Numbered from the stretch's first letter, positions 1-5,979 are shown. The stretch is 7,286 nt of DNA from Pseudomonadota bacterium (GCA_023388835.1 JAEWFK010000079.1:1-7286), one strand, 5' to 3'. The notes: generated by a model not told the origin, from the sequence alone. Translations and numbers: made by a program.

Positions 1-5
1 CCGAA

Positions 6-37
6 TGATTCGTGATAGACTCATTAGCGTCGAATCA
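6..37 (+). promoter_or_regulatory. Putative ect operon control site: inverted repeat overlapping a possible -10
   Basis: TGATTCG (6-12) and CGAATCA (31-37) form a perfect 7-bp inverted repeat with an 18-nt spacer, and CGAATGATTCG (2-12) is itself palindromic. Between the arms, TGATAGACT (13-21) reads as an extended -10 (TGn, then TAGACT, 4 of 6 consensus bases). Any -35 lies left of the window. Many ect operons are controlled by a MarR-type repressor (EctR/CosR) and by promoters whose -10 contains unusual G/C bases. This arrangement fits both, but that is inference because no regulator gene is visible here. Confidence 0.27.
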
Positions 38-78
38 ACAAGGGGTCGGCAACACCAGTCGCAACCCTCCCCAATTAC

Positions 79-618
79 ATGACGCAAGGCATCAACGAAA
101 CCGAAATCATGCTGCGGGCGCCCAACGCCGAAGACGCTGCAAGATTGCACCGGCTCGTCGCAGAGTGCCCCCCGCTGGACCCGAATTCCCTCTATTGCAA
201 TCTCCTCCATTGCACGCATTTCAGCGGCACCTCAGTCGCCGCGATTCGCCGAGACAACTCGGGCCAAGACCACCTCGTGGGTTTCATCTCCGCTTACATC
301 CCGCCGAATCAGCCAGATACGCTATTCGTATGGCAGGTCGCCGTGGCTGAAGAAGGCCGGGGCCAGGGCCTGGCGCGCCGCATGTTGGACGCCATACTCG
401 AGCGTCCGGCCTGCGCCGATGTGAGCCACGTGGACACCACCATCACGCCTGGCAATCGGGCTTCATGGGGGTTGTTCGAATCCTGGGCTCGTCATCATGC
501 AGCGGCCACATCCAGCAAGGTGCACTTCGAGCGCGAGCGCCACTTCGGCGGTCGCCACGACGATGAACACCTGATGCGCATCGGTCCATTCGAGATCGCC
601 GCTGAATCGGCCACCTAG
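79..618 (+). CDS. ectA: L-2,4-diaminobutyrate N-gamma-acetyltransferase EctA
   Basis: This cytoplasmic GNAT-fold enzyme transfers acetyl from acetyl-CoA to L-2,4-diaminobutyrate, giving N-gamma-acetyldiaminobutyrate, the second step committed to ectoine. The 179 residues match the usual EctA length. The EctA-type segment with D34, N36, S37 and Y39 followed by CNLL lies at 33-43. The core strand VWQVAV is at 84-89, the acetyl-CoA loop R/Q-x-x-G (RGRGQGLAR region) at about 93-100, TTITPGNRASWGLF at 120-133, and the HDDEHLMRIGP ending at 160-170. ATG 79 is the first start after an in-frame stop at 25-27. No Shine-Dalgarno sits close to it; AAGGGG at 40-45 is too far away. An internal ATG at 109 has no better site and would remove little. 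It is the first gene of the operon and is separated from ectB by an unusually long 171 nt. Confidence 0.95.
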   Translation: MTQGINETEIMLRAPNAEDAARLHRLVAECPPLDPNSLYCNLLHCTHFSGTSVAAIRRDNSGQDHLVGFISAYIPPNQPDTLFVWQVAVAEEGRGQGLARRMLDAILERPACADVSHVDTTITPGNRASWGLFESWARHHAAATSSKVHFERERHFGGRHDDEHLMRIGPFEIAAESAT

Positions 619-645
619 GCCACGTACTTACCACAGGGGCGTCAA

Positions 646-699
646 GCGCATTTGTGCGCACCTCCGCCGACGTTGGCATGACCGGGCGTTGCCGACGTC
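646..699 (+). promoter_or_regulatory. Hairpins in the ectA-ectB intergenic region
   Basis: The main hairpin pairs GACGTTGGCA (669-678) with TGCCGACGTC (690-699). The ten pairs include one G-U wobble, and the loop is 11 nt. A smaller one, GCGCA (646-650) with TGCGC (655-659), has a TTTG loop. No T-run follows, so a simple terminator is unlikely. Possible roles are mRNA processing or stability that sets the ectA:ectB ratio, or a protein-binding site; the octamer GCCGACGT also recurs directly at 666-673 and 691-698. The rest of 619-789 shows no convincing gene or promoter. Confidence 0.45.
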
Positions 700-789
700 A
701 AAGCTCCCCTTGCCTTTCACCGGGCGTAGTCACTCAGGCTGCGCCACCGCAGCCCGCCTCGAACCCAACACGCTAAGAGGAAACATCCC

Positions 790-2061
790 ATGACCATCTT
801 CGAAAAACTGGAATCGAACGTTCGATCCTATGCCCGTTCCTTCCCCGTCGTATTCGACCGTGCCGAAGGCGCAGCGCTCTACGACGCAGACGGCAAGCGC
901 TATATCGACTTCCTGGCAGGCGCCGGAACGCTCAACTACGGCCACAACAACCCCCATTGCAAGAAGGCGCTGCTCGATTACATCGCGGCCGACGGCATTA
1001 CCCACGGCCTGGACATGCACACACGGGCCAAGGCCGAGTTCCTTGAGTCCTTCCAGGAACACATTCTTGCCCCGCGCAAGATGGACTACCGCCTGCAGTT
1101 CACGGGCCCCACGGGCACCAACGCGGTGGAAGCGGCCATGAAACTCGCACGCAAGATCACCGGCCGTCACAACATCATCGCCTTCACCAACGGCTTTCAC
1201 GGCGTTACGCTGGGTGCCGCGGCAGCGACAGGAAACCAGCACCATCGTGGCGGCTGCGGCATCGCCCTGGGCGGCGTCACGCGCATCCCCTTCGATGGCT
1301 ACATGGGCAGCGGCCTGGATTCCACCCGCCTGCTGGACAAGATGTTGGGCGACGCCTCCAGCGGCGTGGATGCCCCCGCAGCTGTAATCGTGGAAACCGT
1401 ACAGGGTGAAGGCGGATTGAACGTGGCCGCGCAGCGCTGGCTGAAATCGCTGGAAGCGGTCTGCCGGCGTCATGGCATTCTGCTCATCATCGACGACATC
1501 CAGGCCGGCTGCGGCCGCACGGGGACCTTTTTCAGCTTTGAACCGGCCGGTATCTCCCCCGACATCGTCACCCTCTCGAAATCGCTTTCCGGTTTCGGCG
1601 TGCCATTCGCCGTCGTATTGCTTAAGCCGGAACACGACCAATGGGCGCCGGGCGAGCATAACGGGACATTCCGCGGAAACAACCACGCCTTCGTGACCGC
1701 CAAGGCGGCGATCGACACCTATTGGAAGGACGATGCCTTCGCCAAGGACGTACAGCGCAAGGCCGCCATTCTGGGTGACCGACTCACGCGCATTGCCGCT
1801 CTCGGCGGCAACGGCGTATTCCGTACCAAGGGCCGCGGCATGATGCAAGGCATTGGCTGCCGCGATGGGGAACTCGCTGAAAAAATCGTCCGCCGCTGTT
1901 TCGAAGGCGGGCTGGTGATCGAGACCAGCGGTCCCGATTCGGAAGTCGTCAAGATCCTGTGCCCGCTCGTGATCAGCGACGAAGATTTGAACGCAGGTTT
2001 GGATATCCTGGAAACCAGCGTCCGCCATGTGCTGACGCAAAATCTGAGCCTGGCTGCCTGA
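790..2061 (+). CDS. ectB: L-2,4-diaminobutyrate--2-oxoglutarate transaminase EctB
   Basis: EctB is a PLP-dependent class III aminotransferase. It moves the amino group of glutamate onto L-aspartate-4-semialdehyde, forming L-2,4-diaminobutyrate and 2-oxoglutarate, the entry step of ectoine synthesis. The 423 residues are the normal full length. Visible landmarks are the cofactor phosphate loop GPTGTNAVEAA at 106-116, NGFHG at 134-138, the IIDDIQAGCGRTG block at 233-245 with the pyridine-nitrogen aspartate D235, and TLSKSLSGFG at 261-270 with the Schiff-base lysine K264. FRGNNHAF follows at 294-301. The start at 790 is supported by AGAGG at 776-780, nine bases upstream. Unlike the later genes it is well separated from its upstream neighbour. 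ectC follows after 50 nt. No truncation or missing catalytic residue is seen. Confidence 0.97.
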   Translation: MTIFEKLESNVRSYARSFPVVFDRAEGAALYDADGKRYIDFLAGAGTLNYGHNNPHCKKALLDYIAADGITHGLDMHTRAKAEFLESFQEHILAPRKMDYRLQFTGPTGTNAVEAAMKLARKITGRHNIIAFTNGFHGVTLGAAAATGNQHHRGGCGIALGGVTRIPFDGYMGSGLDSTRLLDKMLGDASSGVDAPAAVIVETVQGEGGLNVAAQRWLKSLEAVCRRHGILLIIDDIQAGCGRTGTFFSFEPAGISPDIVTLSKSLSGFGVPFAVVLLKPEHDQWAPGEHNGTFRGNNHAFVTAKAAIDTYWKDDAFAKDVQRKAAILGDRLTRIAALGGNGVFRTKGRGMMQGIGCRDGELAEKIVRRCFEGGLVIETSGPDSEVVKILCPLVISDEDLNAGLDILETSVRHVLTQNLSLAA

Positions 2062-2111
2062 CCGCTCGGCGCCGCTCACTTTTAATTGAACCGATACGCT
2101 AAGGAGATGCA

Positions 2112-2510
2112 ATGATTGTTCGCACACTTGAAGAATGCCGCCAGAGCGACCGACTGGTGAAATCCACGACCTGGGACAGCTGCCGGCTGCTGCTCAAGAA
2201 CGATGATGTCGGATTTTCCTTCCATATCACCACGCTGTACGAAGGAACCGAAACGTCCATGCACTACCAGAACCACTTCGAGTCCGTCTACATCATCAGC
2301 GGCGAAGGCGAACTCGAGAACCTGGACGATGGCAAGGTGCATAAGCTGGCTCCCGGGACCATGTATGTCCTGGACAAACACGATCGCCATATCCTGCGCG
2401 CCCACAAGGAAATCACCTGCGCCTGCGTGTTCAATCCGCCACTGAACGGCAAGGAAGTCCACGACGCATCGGGCGCCTATCCCCTGGAAGCAGAAATCAT
2501 CGAGAACTGA
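2112..2510 (+). CDS. ectC: L-ectoine synthase EctC
   Basis: EctC is a small cupin metalloenzyme that cyclises N-gamma-acetyl-L-2,4-diaminobutyrate by water elimination to give ectoine. At 132 residues it is of typical length. The metal ligands known for Paenibacillus lautus EctC (Glu57, Tyr85, His93) appear at exactly the same positions here: E57 in HFESVY, Y85 in GTMYVLD and H93 in DRH. Residues placed around the substrate in that enzyme also recur: W21, R25, T40, Y52, H55 and E115. The cupin turn ISGEGE lies at 62-67. A strong AAGGAG at 2101-2106, five bases ahead of the ATG, fixes the start. The stop is followed by a single base before the ectD start, which suggests translational coupling. 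The sequence predicts an active enzyme. Confidence 0.97.
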   Translation: MIVRTLEECRQSDRLVKSTTWDSCRLLLKNDDVGFSFHITTLYEGTETSMHYQNHFESVYIISGEGELENLDDGKVHKLAPGTMYVLDKHDRHILRAHKEITCACVFNPPLNGKEVHDASGAYPLEAEIIEN

Positions 2511-2511
2511 C

Positions 2512-3465
2512 ATGAGCACCGCAACCCTCACAAGAGAAGAGACCCGCACGGACCTCTATCCCTCGCGCGGCGGGCTGAAAGGCAATATCGTTCCCCGGCA
2601 GCACCCCGTCGTATGGGCGCAGGCCGATGTAAACCCTCCTGTCGATCGCACACTGATCGACCAATATGAGCGTGACGGCTTTCTGGTGCTGCGCGACGTT
2701 TTCACCCCTGAAGAGGTGGCGAATCTGCAAGCCGAACTCGACCAGCTTCGCGGTCGGGCGGAAAGCATGGACCGGCCGGAAGTGATCACCGAAAAAGGCT
2801 CGCGGCAGGTGCGCTCCATCTTCAAGGTCCATGAACTGAGCGCCGTGTTCGCGAAGCTAGCAGCCGATAAACGATTGGCCGGGCTCGCATCCTATCTGCT
2901 GGGCGATGACGTCTACCTGCACCAGACCCGCCTGAACTACAAGCCGGGCTTTCATGGCAAGGAGTTCTACTGGCACTCCGATTTCGAAACCTGGCATATT
3001 GAAGACGGCATGCCGCTGCCGCGGGCGCTGAGCATTTCGGTATCGCTCACCGACAACACGCCACATAACGGGCCGCTGCTGGTCATGCCGGGTTCCCATA
3101 AGCACTATGTGGTGTGCGAAGGCGAAACGCCGCCGGAAAACTACCAGATGTCATTGCAGGCACAGGAAACCGGCGTTCCGAGCGACGAGAACCTGGCCCG
3201 TCTGGCTGAACAAGGCGGTCTGGTCGACACCGCGGGCCCGGCGGGTTCGGTGTTGATCTTCGATTGCAACCTGATGCACGGCTCCAACAGCAACATCACT
3301 CACCTGCCCCGCTCGAATGCCTTCTTCGTCTACAACGCCGTCGGCAACGCGGTACAGGAGCCCTTCTGCGATCAGCCGCCGCGGCCCGAATTCATCGCTA
3401 CGCGAGAGTCCTTCACACCTGTGAAGCTGCGCTCCAACCGCGCTGATGACTTTCGATCTACATAA
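2512..3465 (+). CDS. ectD: Ectoine 5-hydroxylase EctD
   Basis: EctD is a non-heme Fe(II)/2-oxoglutarate-dependent dioxygenase (PhyH superfamily). It converts ectoine to 5-hydroxyectoine, consuming O2 and 2-oxoglutarate and releasing CO2 and succinate. The 317 residues are full length. The family signature FYWHSDFETWHIEDGMP is at 152-168 and supplies two iron ligands, H155 and D157. The third, H256, is in LMHGSNSN. R267 is placed as the expected 2-oxoglutarate-binding arginine. The N-terminal part holds the ectoine-pocket region around GSRQVRSIFKVHE (96-108) and QTRLNYKPGF (138-147). The start is one base after the ectC stop and has only a weak ribosome site (GAGAA), so coupling to ectC is likely. 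Its presence predicts that the host makes both ectoine and hydroxyectoine. Confidence 0.97.
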   Translation: MSTATLTREETRTDLYPSRGGLKGNIVPRQHPVVWAQADVNPPVDRTLIDQYERDGFLVLRDVFTPEEVANLQAELDQLRGRAESMDRPEVITEKGSRQVRSIFKVHELSAVFAKLAADKRLAGLASYLLGDDVYLHQTRLNYKPGFHGKEFYWHSDFETWHIEDGMPLPRALSISVSLTDNTPHNGPLLVMPGSHKHYVVCEGETPPENYQMSLQAQETGVPSDENLARLAEQGGLVDTAGPAGSVLIFDCNLMHGSNSNITHLPRSNAFFVYNAVGNAVQEPFCDQPPRPEFIATRESFTPVKLRSNRADDFRST

Positions 3466-3470
3466 AGAGG
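3464..3470 (+). promoter_or_regulatory. Ribosome binding site that sets the ask start
   Basis: AAAGAGG overlaps the ectD stop codon (TAA, 3463-3465) and lies eight bases before ATG 3479. The alternative in-frame ATG at 3446 overlaps ectD and has no comparable site, so 3479 is preferred. Protein conservation agrees, because specialised ectoine aspartokinases begin close to the MQHTVEKIGGTSM segment. Confidence 0.75.
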
Positions 3471-3478
3471 TATCCATC

Positions 3479-4936
3479 ATGCAGCACACTGTCGAGAAGA
3501 TCGGCGGAACCTCGATGAGCGACTACGCAGCCGTTCGCGACAATATTGTCATGCACGGGGGCCAGAACAAAAATCTCTACGGGCGCATCTTTGTAGTCTC
3601 GGCATACGGCGGCGTGACGGACATGCTGCTTGAGCACAAGCGCAGCGGCGAACCCGGCGTTTACGCCTTGTTCGCCGGTACGGCGGACGACGAAGGCAAT
3701 ACCGACCACTGGGAAGCCCAGCTCGATCGTGTACTGAGCGCCATGCTGGCACATAACGCTCGCCTGTTTGGCGAGGCCCCCGAACGCCGCGAGGCCGATC
3801 TGTTCATCACCGAACGTATCGAAGGCGTCCGCAGCTGTCTTCAGGATTTACGCCGCGTTTGTACCTACGGGCACTTTCAGCTCGCGGAGCATCTCACCAC
3901 CCTGCGGGAACTGCTGGCCTCGCTTGGTGAAGTCCATTCCGCCTACAACATGGCAGCGCTGCTGCGCCGCGACGGCGTCGCAGCACGTTTCATCGATCTG
4001 ACCGGATGGCGGAATCCCAGCCTGCTCCCGCTCGATGATCGTTTGCGACAGGCCTTTGGTGAAATGAACGTGAACCAGGAACTGCCCATCGTCACCGGTT
4101 ACTGCCAGTGCACCGAAGGCATGGTTCGCACCTTTGACCGAGGCTACAGCGAAATGACGTTTGCTCGCCTGGCAGTGGTCAGTGGCGCGCGGGAAGCGAT
4201 CATCCACAAGGAATTTCACCTGAGTAGCGCGGATCCGCGGATGGTCGGCCCGGAGAAGGTCATTCCCATCGGCCGTACCAACTACGATGTGGCCGACCAA
4301 TTGGCGAACCTTGGCATGGAAGCCATCCATCCGCGGGCCGCCAAGGGATTGCGCCAGATGGGCATTCCGCTTCGCGTGAAGAATACGTTCGAACCGGAGC
4401 ACGCCGGCACTCTGATCACTCGAGAGTACGTCAGCGCACGGCCGCGCGTGGAAATCATCGCCGGGCGCAAGGGCGTCATGGCTATCGAAGTCTTTGATCA
4501 GGACATGATGGGCGCGAATCGTTACGACGCGGTCATTGTGGGCGCGGTACATCGGCATCGGGCGCGCATCATCACCAAAGATCTCAACGCCAACACCATC
4601 ACCCACTTTCTGGACACGGGGTTGGGTCCGGTCAAGCGCATCATCGCCGATCTCGAAGAAGAATTCCCCAATGCGGAGATTCAGGCACGCAAAGTAGCCA
4701 TCGTCTCTGCGATTGGCTCGGACATGAAGATCAGCGGCATGTTGTCGCGCACGGTACGCGCCTTGGCCGATGTCGGCGTGGATGTACTGGCGATTCACCA
4801 ATCCATGCGTCAGGTGGACATCCAGTTCGTCATCGACGAAAAGGATTATGAAATCGCCGTGCGCAGCCTGCATGCGGGCGTGATCGAAGCGGAGCATCAA
4901 GCCGCCGCCGGCGCTCCTGTAGAAATCGCCGCCTGA
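3479..4936 (+). CDS. ask: Ectoine-operon aspartate kinase (Ask_Ect type)
   Basis: The enzyme phosphorylates L-aspartate to 4-phospho-aspartate, the first step toward aspartate semialdehyde, the substrate of EctB. The 485-residue protein has an amino-acid-kinase domain with the ATP/phosphate segment KIGGTSM at 7-13 (KFGGTS in ordinary aspartokinases), IFVVSAYGG at 37-45, ITERIEG at 110-116, FDRGYSEMTFA at 219-229 in place of the usual GRGGSD block, and HKEFHLSSADPRMV at 243-256. The region EAIHPRAAKGLRQMGIPLRVKN is at 281-302. Two ACT-type regulatory segments follow, from about 333 and about 406 (VAIVSAIGSDMK). These divergent motifs match the aspartokinase group found inside ect operons, which in Pseudomonas stutzeri is known to be less feedback-inhibited and to boost ectoine yield. 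That property is inferred here. The gene starts 13 nt after ectD and is co-transcribed in all likelihood. Confidence 0.95.
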   Translation: MQHTVEKIGGTSMSDYAAVRDNIVMHGGQNKNLYGRIFVVSAYGGVTDMLLEHKRSGEPGVYALFAGTADDEGNTDHWEAQLDRVLSAMLAHNARLFGEAPERREADLFITERIEGVRSCLQDLRRVCTYGHFQLAEHLTTLRELLASLGEVHSAYNMAALLRRDGVAARFIDLTGWRNPSLLPLDDRLRQAFGEMNVNQELPIVTGYCQCTEGMVRTFDRGYSEMTFARLAVVSGAREAIIHKEFHLSSADPRMVGPEKVIPIGRTNYDVADQLANLGMEAIHPRAAKGLRQMGIPLRVKNTFEPEHAGTLITREYVSARPRVEIIAGRKGVMAIEVFDQDMMGANRYDAVIVGAVHRHRARIITKDLNANTITHFLDTGLGPVKRIIADLEEEFPNAEIQARKVAIVSAIGSDMKISGMLSRTVRALADVGVDVLAIHQSMRQVDIQFVIDEKDYEIAVRSLHAGVIEAEHQAAAGAPVEIAA

Positions 4937-4970
4937 CCGTCAGTAGCGGTTTACCGGCGACTGCAACACA

Positions 4971-5004
4971 CCCTGAAAGCGGAATGAATATTCCGCTTTC
5001 AGGG
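4971..5004 (+). terminator. Perfect 15-bp hairpin after ask; possible terminator
   Basis: The arms 4971-4985 (CCCTGAAAGCGGAAT) and 4990-5004 (ATTCCGCTTTCAGGG) pair perfectly around a GAAT loop. The position, 35 nt after the ask stop, fits the end of the biosynthetic operon. No U-run follows; only TTT inside the 3' arm resembles one. It could therefore be a weak terminator, an attenuator letting some transcripts reach the mscS-like gene, or a stem protecting the 3' end of the mRNA. Confidence 0.6.
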
Positions 5005-5005
5005 C

Positions 5006-5014
5006 TGATATCCT
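5006..5014 (+). promoter_or_regulatory. Possible extended -10 before the mscS-like gene
   Basis: TGATATCCT reads as TGn plus a TATCCT hexamer (4 of 6 consensus bases), 29 nt before ATG 5044 and directly after the ask hairpin. No recognisable -35 lies at the right distance, because that stretch is the hairpin. Seven of nine bases are the same as the candidate before ectA (TGATAGACT). This is weak evidence for a separate promoter. Confidence 0.2.
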
Positions 5015-5043
5015 AGGGCATCGTTTCCACTTTCCCATCCAAC

Positions 5044-5658
5044 ATGCCCTTTTCTCTCGTCGATCATCTTCCCCTCTGGACGCATGAGTGGCTGGACACC
5101 GTGAAACTGCTCGGTCAGCTGTTGCTCATTGTCGTGCTGGCCATGGCGCTGCAACGCTTCCTGCGGCGCGTCATCCTCAAGACCGGCGAACACTACGACC
5201 TGCCCTATCATCTGATCAGGCCTTCCGTCCTATTCACACGCTGGACCATCGTCACCGCCACCGCGCTATTGATTCTGGGGCGTCTAGGCGTATCCGGGAC
5301 CGTTCTCTGGACTGCCTTTACCGGCTTCGCTGCCGTGGGAGCCGTGGCCTTCTTTGCCGCATGGAGCGTGCTGTCCAATCTCTTTTGCGCCATCCTGATT
5401 TTCACGGCGCGACCATTGAGGTTGGGCGACCATGTCGAGATTCTCGATACGGCTGAAAAGCCAGGTGCACGTGGCGAGGTGGTGGACATCAACCTGCTGT
5501 ACATCACCCTGGAAGACGCCACGGCCTCAAGGCCGGGCGTGCTTCTGCAAATCCCGAATGCCCTCATCTTTCAACGAGTGGTTAGGCGCTGGAAAGGCGG
5601 GCTTCCCAGAGCGTGGGCCAACGGGCGTGACGCCCACGATCCGGCTTCCGTCGAGTAA
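5044..5658 (+). CDS. Short MscS-family mechanosensitive channel
   Basis: This is a predicted inner-membrane channel of the small-conductance mechanosensitive family, which opens under membrane tension and lets solutes out on hypo-osmotic shock. The 204-residue protein has hydrophobic helices at about 20-38, 62-82 and 86-121. The last one carries the pore-lining type of helix rich in Ala and Gly (TGFAAVGAVAFFAAWSVLSNLF). The beta-domain hallmarks follow: RPLRLGDHVEI at 123-133, GEVVDINLLYITLED at 144-158 and IPNALIFQRVVRR at 170-182. The large C-terminal alpha/beta cage of E. coli MscS (286 aa) is missing, and the last 20 residues are unlike the family. It could be a naturally short subtype or slightly rebuilt at its end. 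ATG 5044 is the first start after an in-frame stop at 5014-5016 and has no Shine-Dalgarno. Its place behind ask suggests an osmotic role, releasing ectoines or other solutes; this is inference. Confidence 0.85.
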   Translation: MPFSLVDHLPLWTHEWLDTVKLLGQLLLIVVLAMALQRFLRRVILKTGEHYDLPYHLIRPSVLFTRWTIVTATALLILGRLGVSGTVLWTAFTGFAAVGAVAFFAAWSVLSNLFCAILIFTARPLRLGDHVEILDTAEKPGARGEVVDINLLYITLEDATASRPGVLLQIPNALIFQRVVRRWKGGLPRAWANGRDAHDPASVE

Positions 5659-5720
5659 GCCATCGTCCTGTAAGAGACGTTAGAACGCGGGCCCGGCGGC
5701 GCTGACGCCCGTCGGCCGCC

Positions 5721-5729
5721 TGTGGATAA
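5721..5729 (-). promoter_or_regulatory. DnaA box, perfect consensus
   Basis: TGTGGATAA on the + strand is TTATCCACA on the - strand, a full match to the DnaA box consensus TTATNCACA. It is the outer left member of the inverted pair flanking the origin-like region. Confidence 0.65.
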
Positions 5730-5746
5730 GCTCTGGGAAGGCAGCG

Positions 5747-5755
5747 TGTGCATAG
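5747..5755 (-). promoter_or_regulatory. DnaA box, one mismatch
   Basis: TGTGCATAG is CTATGCACA on the - strand, differing from TTATNCACA only at the first base. It has the same orientation as the perfect box at 5721-5729 and lies 17 nt from it. Confidence 0.45.
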
Positions 5756-5817
5756 GGTGTGGAAGAAAGGTGCATGATGCTTGGGAAAAACATCTCCGCA
5801 AGAATTGTCCAGATTCC

Positions 5818-5828
5818 ATCAACCCGTT
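5818..5828 (+). promoter_or_regulatory. IHF-like binding core
   Basis: ATCAACCCGTT matches the invariant part of the IHF consensus (ATCAA-N4-TT); the outer W and R positions do not match. It lies about midway between the two perfect DnaA boxes, as a DNA-bending site does in the E. coli origin. Such short matches also arise by chance. Confidence 0.3.
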
Positions 5829-5901
5829 CCGCTCAGGGTTATGGACCGCTCGGATCCTCCCGAGAACCGCGTAAAACCTGGCTTCGGAAGGCTTGTACCA
5901 C

Positions 5902-5910
5902 TTATCCACA
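5902..5910 (+). promoter_or_regulatory. DnaA box, perfect consensus, next to AT-rich tract
   Basis: TTATCCACA is a perfect DnaA box on the + strand, opposite in orientation to the box at 5721-5729. It is eight bases from the start of the AT-rich element, the position expected of the box from which DnaA loads onto unwound DNA. Confidence 0.65.
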
Positions 5911-5918
5911 GACACCCA

Positions 5919-5959
5919 TCATTAACAACAAATATATAAAGAAGAAAGAAGGAATAAAG
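5919..5959. other. AT-rich purine-biased tract, candidate DNA unwinding element
   Basis: Nine of 41 bases are G or C (22%), against roughly 60% in the surroundings. The + strand runs from TTAACAACAAATATATAA into a purine run of AAG and AAA triplets, and AAGAAGAAA (5939-5947) fits three DnaA-trio units (A/T, A, G/A). The local composition contrast and the position beside a perfect DnaA box suggest a duplex-unwinding element. The run contains no coding signal. Confidence 0.5.
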
Positions 5960-5979
5960 CGGCACAGCCACCACCAGCC

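Larger units (their letters stand above)
5695..5959. other. Replication-origin-like region (DnaA boxes, IHF-like core, AT-rich element)
   Basis: The stretch 5659-6027 has no convincing gene. Within it are CTGTGGATAAG (5720-5730) and CTTATCCACAG (5901-5911), an 11-bp perfect inverted pair, each containing a perfect DnaA box. A box with one mismatch lies at 5747-5755, and matches with two mismatches lie at 5758-5766, 5805-5813 and 5839-5847. An IHF-like core sits between them, and an AT-rich tract starts eight bases after the last box. A GC-rich imperfect hairpin (5695-5720) marks the left side. This order of box array, IHF site and AT-rich unwinding element is that of a bacterial oriC. No dnaA, dnaN, rpmH, mnmG or par gene is visible in the window, so it might instead be a DnaA-binding control locus or a secondary origin. 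Confidence 0.55.

Noticed and set aside
678..776. A 32-codon frame in the ectA-ectB gap whose stop overlaps the ectB ribosome site
   Set aside because: Its ATG is inside the hairpin, there is no Shine-Dalgarno before it, and the peptide (Pro/Ser/Arg-rich) shows no recognisable pattern; a leader peptide is possible but not supported.
730..2127. 465-aa open frame antisense to ectB
   Set aside because: A long antisense shadow frame typical of GC-rich coding DNA; ectB on the + strand has every catalytic motif.
3446..3478. Upstream ATG extending the aspartokinase by 11 residues
   Set aside because: It overlaps ectD, lacks a ribosome site, and the added residues are not conserved in this family; ATG 3479 has a clear AAAGAGG.
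3848..4900. 350-aa open frame antisense to ask
   Set aside because: Shadow of the aspartokinase gene with low-complexity His/Asp-rich translation and no domain.
5695..5720. GC-rich hairpin after the mscS-like gene as its terminator
   Set aside because: The stem is imperfect (six outer plus three inner pairs with a bulge) and no T-run follows, so it is not called as a terminator.
5571..5915. 114-aa frame on the - strand across the mscS end and the origin-like region
   Set aside because: It overlaps the mscS beta-domain coding sequence, crosses both perfect DnaA boxes, and the protein shows no family features.
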